Positions 4,355 through 9,344 of a stretch of 9,344 bases of DNA are shown in pieces. This stretch comes from JAABRU01 sp050180235 (GTDB lineage: Bacteria > Desulfobacterota > Desulfobacteria > Desulfobacterales > Desulfococcaceae): positions 1 through 9,344 of the forward strand of contig JBFXEJ010000165.1 of assembly GCA_050180235.1 (NCBI GenBank). Direction: 5' to 3'. The position numbers and the translations under genes are program-made. Within the stretch, counting starts at the first letter, position 1; every line of letters begins with the position of its first letter. Below the pieces are notes generated by a model. It ran no database searches. It saw only the letters and a program-made list of their open reading frames with translations, and was not told the origin of the DNA.

Positions 4355-6007
4355 ATGAGAAAATCATTGTGTGTTCTGAGTGCTGTTTTTGCTGCGCTGG
4401 TTTTCTGTGCGGCTGCATATGCGGCAGTGGAGCCGGTCATCACAGTCAACGGCATGGCCGGGACTGTCCACATAGCCGAAGACAGTGCTGTTACAATCAG
4501 CGTCCAACTGTCGCCCGGCACTGAGGAGGGACAGGAAGCGGACTGGTGGATCGCGGTTTCTGCCTTTGGCAGATGGTACGGTTATAATCTCAGTGGTGAA
4601 TTCAGCGACCTCGGCGATTCCCCGGACATCGGCAGTTTCCGTCCTGTGTATCAGGGCGCACTTTTCACACTGCCGTCATCACTGATTCTGGAGATACCGC
4701 AGATGCCTGCCGGAACTTACAGCCTGTATTTCGGCGTGGATATGAACATGAACGGAAATCTGGATGCTGATTCGCTGGTGTTAAGTGAACTGAACATCAT
4801 TTCAGACACGTCCAAAGCCCTGAAATCCGATCTGACGCGCAATCTTTCACCGGATGTCATTTTGGATGATCTGTACGAACTGATCAGCGGAAACAGTGCG
4901 TTTGCTCTGAATTTCTATCAGGCCATCCGCACCGGGGACGGCAATCTTTTCTTTTCTCCTTACAGCATTTCAAACGCACTTGCCATGATGTATGCCGGGG
5001 CCGCAGGCGATACAGATCAGCAGATGAAAAACACCCTGCACTTCACCCTGCCCCATAACCGGCTTCATTCCGCATTCAACGCTCTGGATATTATGATGTC
5101 CAGTCTGAGCGGACATCGGGATGACGTGTTCAGACTCAATATTGCCAATTCCCTGTGGGGACAGAACGATTATCCTTTTCTGAGCAGCTTTCTGGATGTC
5201 ATAGCAGGCAATTACAGTGCTGCGCTGAACCGGACGGATTTCATACGCACACCGGAGGAATCCAGAATCACCATCAACAATTGGGTCAGTGAAAACACAG
5301 AGCAGAAAATTCAGGATCTGCTTCCGGAGAACTCCGTTGACTCTTCGGCACGGCTTGTTCTGGTCAATGCAATTTATTTCAATGCGCCCTGGGCCAGTCC
5401 ATTTGATGCACAACGTACCCATGACGATGTTTTTTATCATGCGGACGGCACGCAGAACACGCTGCCAATGATGCAGACTGCGGATTATTTCCGATATGCT
5501 GATGGAGACGGTTATAAAGCAGTGGAACTTTCCTACAAACATGGCAGTGCTTCCATGATGATTCTGCTTCCCGATGCCGGCAGATTTGATGAAATTGAAA
5601 AAGCACTGACTCCTGCTCTCCTCAGTGGGATTGCGGCAAAACTCTCCTTGACCAATATTGCTCTTGAAATGCCGAAGTTCAGGTATGAATCCGGTTCAAT
5701 GAGCCTCAAAGATACGCTTTCCGAAATGGGAATGCCTGTTGCATTCACATGGCCCGGAGCGGATTTTTCCGGTATGGATGGAACTTTCGATTTGTATATC
5801 GGGGATGTTTTCCACAAGGCATTTATTTCCGTGGATGAAGCGGGAACAGAGGCAGCGGCCGCCACTGCTGTCGCTGTTCTTGCCGGAAGTGCCGCTCCGC
5901 CGACTCCCATGGAACTGAAAATCAACCGTCCGTTTATTTTTTTCATCATGGATCGCATAAACGGAACCATTCTGTTCATGGGGCGCATGATTAATCCGGC
6001 TGAATAA
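4355..6007 (+). CDS. Secreted serpin (serine protease inhibitor) with N-terminal accessory domain
   Basis: A 550-residue exported protein. The signal peptide ends with AYA (21-23), cleavage expected before Ala24. Residues about 25-150 form an accessory beta domain (ADWWIAV 62-68, RPVYQGALFTL 96-106, YFGVDMNMNGNLDAD 125-139), with an EF-hand-like D-x-N-x-N-G-x-L-D loop at 129-137. The serpin fold covers about 175-550: NLFFSPYSISNALAMMYAGA (197-216), NNWVSENT (308-315), LVLVNAIYFNAPW (334-346), and signature LKINRPFIFFI (521-531). The hinge EAGTEAAAATA (495-505) keeps P15 Gly, P14 Thr and Ala at P12-P9, typical of inhibitory serpins. By alignment with alpha-1-antitrypsin, P1 falls at Gly511, so a protease preferring small or hydrophobic residues is the likelier target; this is inference. 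AAGGAG lies 6 nt before the ATG. It sits between the two propeller lipoproteins, with its own upstream dyad at 4295-4323. Confidence 0.93.
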   Translation: MRKSLCVLSAVFAALVFCAAAYAAVEPVITVNGMAGTVHIAEDSAVTISVQLSPGTEEGQEADWWIAVSAFGRWYGYNLSGEFSDLGDSPDIGSFRPVYQGALFTLPSSLILEIPQMPAGTYSLYFGVDMNMNGNLDADSLVLSELNIISDTSKALKSDLTRNLSPDVILDDLYELISGNSAFALNFYQAIRTGDGNLFFSPYSISNALAMMYAGAAGDTDQQMKNTLHFTLPHNRLHSAFNALDIMMSSLSGHRDDVFRLNIANSLWGQNDYPFLSSFLDVIAGNYSAALNRTDFIRTPEESRITINNWVSENTEQKIQDLLPENSVDSSARLVLVNAIYFNAPWASPFDAQRTHDDVFYHADGTQNTLPMMQTADYFRYADGDGYKAVELSYKHGSASMMILLPDAGRFDEIEKALTPALLSGIAAKLSLTNIALEMPKFRYESGSMSLKDTLSEMGMPVAFTWPGADFSGMDGTFDLYIGDVFHKAFISVDEAGTEAAAATAVAVLAGSAAPPTPMELKINRPFIFFIMDRINGTILFMGRMINPAE

Positions 6008-6030
6008 AACGTCCGTGAGCGTAAATAAGG

Positions 6031-6146
6031 CGGGAGTTGCACAGTTGCATTTCAATCTGCTGATTTTTTATAAAAACCGGCATTGCAATCCACAAAGCCG
6101 GTTTGTCAAATATCAGACAGTTGAGAAAAAGGCTGCGCAACTCCTG
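6031..6146. repeat. Co-centred inverted-repeat unit downstream of the serpin
   Basis: Outer arms CGGGAGTTGCACAG (6031-6044) and CTGCGCAACTCCTG (6133-6146) match in 12 of 14 positions. An inner stem, AAACCGGC/GCCGGTTT (6074-6081/6097-6104), shares almost the same centre, so the whole 116 bp can fold as one long imperfect hairpin. Read on the minus strand, the inner stem is followed by a T-rich tract; on the plus strand it is not. It may act as a 3'-end structure for the serpin transcript or be another miniature element. No clear target duplication flanks it. Confidence 0.4.
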
Positions 6147-6161
6147 TCATACAGAGAAAAC

Positions 6162-6206
6162 AAAGGAGGCAAACATGAAAAGAAAATGAAGTTTCAAAGA
6201 CTTTGA
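6162..6206 (+). pseudogene. Orphan translation start: strong ribosome binding site before two tiny overlapping ORFs
   Basis: AAAGGAGG (6162-6169) lies 5 nt before ATG at 6175, the best initiation signal in the window, yet the frame reads only M-K-R-K-stop (6175-6189). A second ATG at 6186 overlaps that stop (ATGA) and reads M-K-F-Q-R-L-stop (6186-6206). A short palindrome, TCAAAG-a-CTTTGA (6194-6206), follows. The segment resembles both true starts nearby: GGAG-CAAACATGA at the serpin, and ACAAAGGAG...ATGAAAAGAA at the second lipoprotein. It is most likely the fossil start of a lost or rearranged gene. A leader peptide is the alternative. No conserved protein is visible downstream in any frame. 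Confidence 0.35.
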
Positions 6207-6393
6207 GAAAATGGATTGGGGAAGAATTTCCAAGTCATTTTCTGAAAGCCTGCAAGAAGTGTTTCGACCTGTACGGTCATGTCTTCCGGATTTTTTCGGA
6301 AAGGGAAAATCTGACCGCAGAGGTGGGAATATTTCCAAACTTATAAGCAACAGGAAATCTGAAAAATATTTCAGCGGAAGAATCTGTTTTCAG

Positions 6394-6421
6394 TTTGCCA
6401 CGAAGACACAAAGACGCAAAG
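6394..6421. repeat. Short 8-bp-period tandem (CGAAGACA-like units)
   Basis: The stretch after TTTGCC reads as near-repeats of ACGAAGAC, ACAAAGAC and GCAAAGTT, an 8-bp period. Sequences of this kind (gccacgaagacacaaagac) are, from memory, dispersed in many environmental bacterial genomes. It has no coding role here. Confidence 0.35.
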
Positions 6422-6535
6422 TTCCACAAAAACTGATGAATATTTATCAGATCTCATGTCCGGTATGCTGCGGATGTTTCCGAAGCATACGGATTTTCTG
6501 CTTATATCCTACCTCTGTCCTCAGAATCAATTGGA

Positions 6536-6552
6536 GCAGGCAGGATGCCTGC
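6536..6552. repeat. Palindrome GCAGGCA-gga-TGCCTGC
   Basis: A perfect 7-bp stem with a 3-nt loop ends 34 bp before the ATG of the second lipoprotein. The surrounding gcaggatgcctgcact is, from memory, a dispersed repeat in repeat-rich genomes. It contains an in-frame ATG at 6545 that an automatic caller might take as a start for the downstream gene; the ribosome binding site at 6573-6579 argues against that. Confidence 0.4.
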
Positions 6553-6572
6553 ACTACTTTATTGGGAATCAC

Positions 6573-6579
6573 AAAGGAG
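6573..6579 (+). promoter_or_regulatory. Ribosome binding site deciding the start of the second lipoprotein
   Basis: AAAGGAG lies 7 nt before ATG 6587. This start begins the signal peptide directly (MKRICALAIS) and discards 14 residues that would otherwise precede it. Confidence 0.7.
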
Positions 6580-6586
6580 AAAAAAG

Positions 6587-8839
6587 ATGAAAAGAATATG
6601 TGCATTGGCCATAAGCGGACTGTTTTTTCTGTTTTGCATGAGCGCGTGCGGAGGCGGAGGTTCTTCTTCTGATACGGCTGCCACGGATGGTAAAACAACC
6701 CGGTCATCCGATCTGTCCCGTTTTTCCTCGGACAGTGAACTGGAAACCTATCTCAAAGAAGGACTTCGTGCAAGCACATCTGACGAAAGCATGATGCTGC
6801 GCTATGATACACAGGCAGGAGCGCCGGAAGCGGCAAACAGTGATGCCAAAGACAGCGGAGCCGGTCTGTCATTTTCCTCCACAAATCTGCAGGAAGCAGG
6901 CGTGGATGAGGCTGACATCATCAAAAGCGATGGCAAATATCTGTATATTGCTGCGGGGCAGCAGGAACCTGTTTACTATATTATGGGAGAAAAGGCTGTG
7001 GATGTTTCCGCAGAGGAAACCGGATCAGATGGCAATGATTCTGCCAATGTGGATGCAGCACCGGATTCTTCAGAAAAGCCTCTGATTGCGCCTGCGCCCG
7101 CCATTGATGACACTGTCCGCCCTGAAACCGAACAGAAAGACCCGGAAATCCGTGTTCTGTCCCTTTCGGAAAATCCTGCGCAGTCAATTGAAATTGCCTC
7201 CATTTCCCTCAAAGACTTTGAAAACAGTGTCAACGGTCTGTATCTGGTGAAAGATCGGGGAAATGCCAAACCTGATCTGCTGATTACAACAGGCGGAAAT
7301 GCCAATGATGTGTGGGACTGCTGGTATTCGCCCTGGTACTGGACAAACGGAATTACGGAAATCGGCATCTTTGATGTCAGTGCGCCGGAAAATCCCAGCC
7401 TGCTCTATCATATCAAACTGGACGGGCAGATGATCTCCAGCAGGCGCATTGGTGAAAAACTGTATGTGGTGACCCGTTACACCCCGAATCTGCCGGAATA
7501 TGTTCCCTATCCTGCGACCGAGGAGCAGGAGAGACAGAATGAAACGGTTCTGGAAAATGCAAAACTGAGTGATATGCTGCCGAAAATGGAAGTCAACGGA
7601 GAAAGCAGCGCACTTGTTGCAAGCGATCAGTGCTGGCTGCCGCCTGTGAACGAGGATCGCAATGAAGAGCCGAACCTGATTACCGTGACTGCCATTGATC
7701 TGGCAAATCCCGGAAACCGGATTTCCGAAACTGTCACAGGGCCCACGGAAACCATCTATGTCTCCACCCAGAGCATTTATCTGGCAAGCACACGCTATTA
7801 TTATCAGCCAATAATGGTCGGCATACTGGAAGATGCAGACTCTGCCACAGACACGGAAAGCATTCCCCCTGAAACCACAGACATTCACAAATTCACACTC
7901 ACCAATGCCGGGCCGGTTTACAAAGGTTCCGGAAGCGTGACCGGACATTTGGGATGGAAAGAGGATCAGAAACCCTTCCGCATGGGAGAATATGAGGGCA
8001 TTCTGCGTGTTGCCACTTCTCTGGGCAGTACATGGGAAGGCAGTGCCACCACCCGTCTGACTCTGCTGAAAGAAGGCACGGATTCCACTCTGACGGAAAC
8101 AGCGCATGTGGACAATATCGGAGAAACCGGGGAAAGTCTGTATGCTGTCCGGTATGTGGGAACACGGGCCTATCTGGTCACCTTCCGCGTCACAGATCCG
8201 CTTTATATTTTTGATCTTTCCAATCCTGCCAGCCCGCACAAAGCAGGGGAACTTCATATCAGCGGATATTCTGATTATCTCCATCCCATTGGCGAAAATC
8301 TGCTGCTCGGTATCGGAAAAGATGCTGTTCCTGATGATGCATCCAGCGATTTTGAGGGCAGAGGAGCATGGTATCAGGGCGTAAAACTCTCTTTGTTTGA
8401 TGTGAGCAATCCGTCCGCACCGTATGAGAAAAAATCCATTGTTATCGGAAAACGGGGAACAGAATCTGACGCACTGATGGATCATCATGCGCTGGCTTAT
8501 CTGCCTTCGGAAAACGGAAATCCCGCACGTCTGGCTCTGCCCATACGATTGCATGATACGGTTTATGATTATACAGACGCACCCTGGTTTGATCCGGCCT
8601 CGCCCTCAGCATGGTATGACTGGACCCATACGGGCCTGTATCTGTTTGACATCAGTGAAACAGATATTGTCAGTACCGGAAAGATGATTGTGGAAGATCG
8701 CTCAGGTTATGAATACGCACCCTGGAGTTCCACAACTGATCGGGCTGTGATTGTCGGTGGCAGTGTTCATTATATCCACAATACACAGGTCTGGTCTGCT
8801 CTCTGGTCTGATGCGGAAAACATGTCCGGCCCTGAGTGA
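6587..8839 (+). CDS. Beta-propeller domain lipoprotein (COG4880/Beta_propel, PF09826-type)
   Basis: A 750-residue protein with a lipoprotein signal (MKRICALAISGLFFLFCMSA, lipobox MSAC, lipidated Cys21). GGGG and a Ser/Asp/Thr-rich tether follow; Gly at +2 suggests outer-membrane sorting. The family hallmark STNLQEAGVDEADIIKSDGK (98-117) is followed by YLYIAAG, the first blade strand. Residues about 138-186 are an acidic, Pro/Ala-rich insert. Later blades repeat the I-F-D-V/L-S pattern: IGIFDVSAPENPS (259-271), LYIFDLSNPASPH (539-551), LSLFDVSNPSAP (601-612), LYLFDISETD (684-693). DHHALAYLP (632-640) matches a conserved stretch near the C-terminal blade. A Trp-rich patch (VWDCWYSPWYW, 242-252) and a second one near 667-679 may form a binding surface. 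Cys245 and Cys349 are the only unlipidated mature cysteines and could pair. Function of the family is unknown. It is a paralogue of the lipoprotein at 1987-3903, separated from it by the serpin. Confidence 0.85.
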   Translation: MKRICALAISGLFFLFCMSACGGGGSSSDTAATDGKTTRSSDLSRFSSDSELETYLKEGLRASTSDESMMLRYDTQAGAPEAANSDAKDSGAGLSFSSTNLQEAGVDEADIIKSDGKYLYIAAGQQEPVYYIMGEKAVDVSAEETGSDGNDSANVDAAPDSSEKPLIAPAPAIDDTVRPETEQKDPEIRVLSLSENPAQSIEIASISLKDFENSVNGLYLVKDRGNAKPDLLITTGGNANDVWDCWYSPWYWTNGITEIGIFDVSAPENPSLLYHIKLDGQMISSRRIGEKLYVVTRYTPNLPEYVPYPATEEQERQNETVLENAKLSDMLPKMEVNGESSALVASDQCWLPPVNEDRNEEPNLITVTAIDLANPGNRISETVTGPTETIYVSTQSIYLASTRYYYQPIMVGILEDADSATDTESIPPETTDIHKFTLTNAGPVYKGSGSVTGHLGWKEDQKPFRMGEYEGILRVATSLGSTWEGSATTRLTLLKEGTDSTLTETAHVDNIGETGESLYAVRYVGTRAYLVTFRVTDPLYIFDLSNPASPHKAGELHISGYSDYLHPIGENLLLGIGKDAVPDDASSDFEGRGAWYQGVKLSLFDVSNPSAPYEKKSIVIGKRGTESDALMDHHALAYLPSENGNPARLALPIRLHDTVYDYTDAPWFDPASPSAWYDWTHTGLYLFDISETDIVSTGKMIVEDRSGYEYAPWSSTTDRAVIVGGSVHYIHNTQVWSALWSDAENMSGPE

Positions 8840-8920
8840 CAATGCACTCACGGATAATGGTAACTGTCAAATAAGTTTCTTTGTAACTGATGTTACGCCG
8901 AATCGTTATACCGATTCTCT

Positions 8921-9046
8921 ATTGATTTGATACAATATTTATTGTCAGTTTTTCCGCTGCTGCGCGTGTGCAAAAAACCGCTCCGCTTAATTTTTGCACT
9001 CCTTCGGATCAGTTTCGGCCGGAAGTGCAGATTGTATCAGGTCAAT
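8921..9046. repeat. Co-centred inverted-repeat unit (126 bp)
   Basis: ATTGATTTGATACAAT (8921-8936) and ATTGTATCAGGTCAAT (9031-9046) are inverse with 14 of 16 matches. An inner pair, GTGCAAAAA/TTTTTGCAC (8968-8976/8991-8999), has exactly the same centre (8983.5). The segment between has little pairing. It may be another miniature element of unrelated type, or a large cruciform-forming site. No clear target duplication is seen. Confidence 0.45.
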
Positions 9047-9060
9047 GGCGATTTGGTATT

Positions 9061-9122
9061 ATACCGGCGAAAGCCGGTATCCGGAACGCCTGACAGCACC
9101 GGATTCCGGTTTTTGCCGGAAT
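9061..9122. repeat. Tandem extragenic palindromes (CCGG-type)
   Basis: ATACCGGC-gaaa-GCCGGTAT (9061-9080) is a perfect 8-bp stem with a GAAA tetraloop. ATTCCGG-tttttg-CCGGAAT (9103-9122) follows 22 bp later. Together with CCGGAATGACGGGAA they match, from memory, the dispersed REP-like palindromes (attccggcaaaagccggaat type) of many Proteobacteria and Desulfobacterota. It could serve as a bidirectional transcript end. Confidence 0.55.
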
Positions 9123-9167
9123 GACGGGAAATACAGCATTCTGCCGGGTTCTGAAGGATCGGTGTAA

Positions 9168-9268
9168 GGTGATTTCTGAAAATAAATATCCCGTTTCAGT
9201 TCACAGGCACAGGGCAAAAGCTGGAAGCTTTTAATACTTTTCCGGTATATTCTTTTCTGGAAATCATC
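9168..9268. mobile_element. Miniature inverted-repeat element, copy C (101 bp, divergent)
   Basis: GGTGATTTC (9168-9176) and GAAATCATC (9260-9268) are inverse with one mismatch. TAA flanks both sides (9165-9167, 9269-9271), as in copies A and B. The interior is unlike theirs: it lacks the GGGCAC dumbbell and instead has AAAAGCT-gga-AGCTTTT (9216-9232). It is likely mobilised by the same transposase through the shared ends. Confidence 0.5.
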
Positions 9269-9344
9269 TAAGGCTATTTCTTAAAAAAATATACCAAATC
9301 AGACAACCTCATACGGACTGATCAAAATATCCCATTTGGGTAAA

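Larger units (their letters stand above)
6207..6586 (+). other. Repeat-bearing spacer before the second lipoprotein
   Basis: A 153-codon plus-strand frame (6211-6672) runs through this spacer, but its composition looks random, it lacks a ribosome binding site, and it runs into the real gene out of frame. The spacer holds a hairpin at 6460-6492 (CCGGTATGC against GCATACGG with one bulge, followed by ATTTT), the tandem at 6394-6421 and the palindrome at 6536-6552. I see no clear promoter for the gene at 6587. Confidence 0.5.
8840..9344. other. Repeat-filled spacer after the second lipoprotein
   Basis: No supportable gene lies here. Just after the stop are three small dyads: TGAGTG/CACTCA (8833-8838/8845-8850, spanning the stop), GTAAC-tgat-GTTAC (8883-8896) and AATCG/CGATT (8901-8905/8912-8916). 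A GTAACTG direct repeat occurs at 8860-8866 and 8883-8889. None has a following T-run, so no intrinsic terminator is evident. The inverted-repeat unit 8921-9046, the palindromes at 9061-9122 and miniature element C follow. The last 70 bases show nothing. Confidence 0.5.

Noticed and set aside
4970..5542. 190-codon minus-strand frame opposite the serpin
   Set aside because: It is the antisense shadow of a well-conserved serpin domain; no family features are visible.
6071..6110. Intrinsic terminator for the serpin
   Set aside because: The AAACCGGC/GCCGGTTT stem has its T-rich tail only on the minus strand, where there is no gene to terminate. I describe it as part of the inverted-repeat unit instead.
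6175..6260. Selenocysteine readthrough at the TGA at 6187
   Set aside because: A short palindrome follows the TGA, but it lacks the form of a bacterial selenocysteine insertion element, and the downstream frame does not look like a protein.
6211..6672. 153-codon plus-strand frame between serpin and second lipoprotein
   Set aside because: It crosses dispersed repeats (the 6394 tandem and the 6536 palindrome), overlaps the true start of the second lipoprotein in another frame, has no ribosome binding site and looks random in composition.
7184..8554. 456-codon open frame on the minus strand opposite the second lipoprotein
   Set aside because: It is entirely antisense to a clear lipoprotein gene, has no recognisable domain and is Cys- and His-rich in the way antisense frames of such genes are. 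It has no credible start context.

Overview
The window reads as an accessory stretch of a Gram-negative, probably Desulfobacterota (Desulfobacterales-like) chromosome. This placement is an inference from family content: an IS1-type transposase tail, a TIGR02147-type regulator, a serpin carrying an N-terminal secreted domain often seen in that group, two lipoproteins with signal peptidase II signals, and spacers full of short palindromic repeats. No marker gene in the window fixes the taxonomy.

Layout: bases 1-125 are the right end of an IS1-like insertion sequence (last 36 codons of the transposase plus the terminal repeat). Bases 126-1147 are an AT-rich spacer with no convincing gene. It holds a symmetric cluster of TTGTCTA/TAGACAA motifs, a 136-bp miniature inverted-repeat element (copy A), and two GTATTC/GAATAC inverted repeats that look like operators. 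Four plus-strand genes follow: a TIGR02147-type regulator (1148-1999); overlapping it by 13 nt, a beta-propeller lipoprotein (1987-3903); a secreted serpin (4355-6007); and a second, larger beta-propeller lipoprotein (6587-8839). The spacers between and after them carry further miniature elements: copy B at 3961-4272, itself split by a nested 168-bp insert; inverted-repeat units at 6031-6146 and 8921-9046; copy C at 9168-9268; and several scattered short palindromic or tandem motifs.

Working together: the first two genes are translationally coupled, so regulator and lipoprotein are probably made from one transcript. The two lipoproteins are divergent paralogues of the COG4880/Beta_propel type and should sit on the cell envelope. 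The serpin between them has a signal peptide and an intact inhibitory-type hinge, so it should block a serine or cysteine protease outside the cytoplasm. The arrangement suggests an envelope or extracellular protease-defence module bracketed by paralogous surface propellers and headed by its own regulator. The functional link is inferred from gene order only. The serpin has its own upstream dyad and promoter-like sequence, so the four genes may be two or three transcription units.

The non-coding DNA is as notable as the genes. Copies A and B share perfectly matching outer arms in opposite orientation but carry their central dumbbell core in the same orientation, so the core has flipped relative to the ends. 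Copy B also records a second insertion flanked by 8-bp direct repeats.
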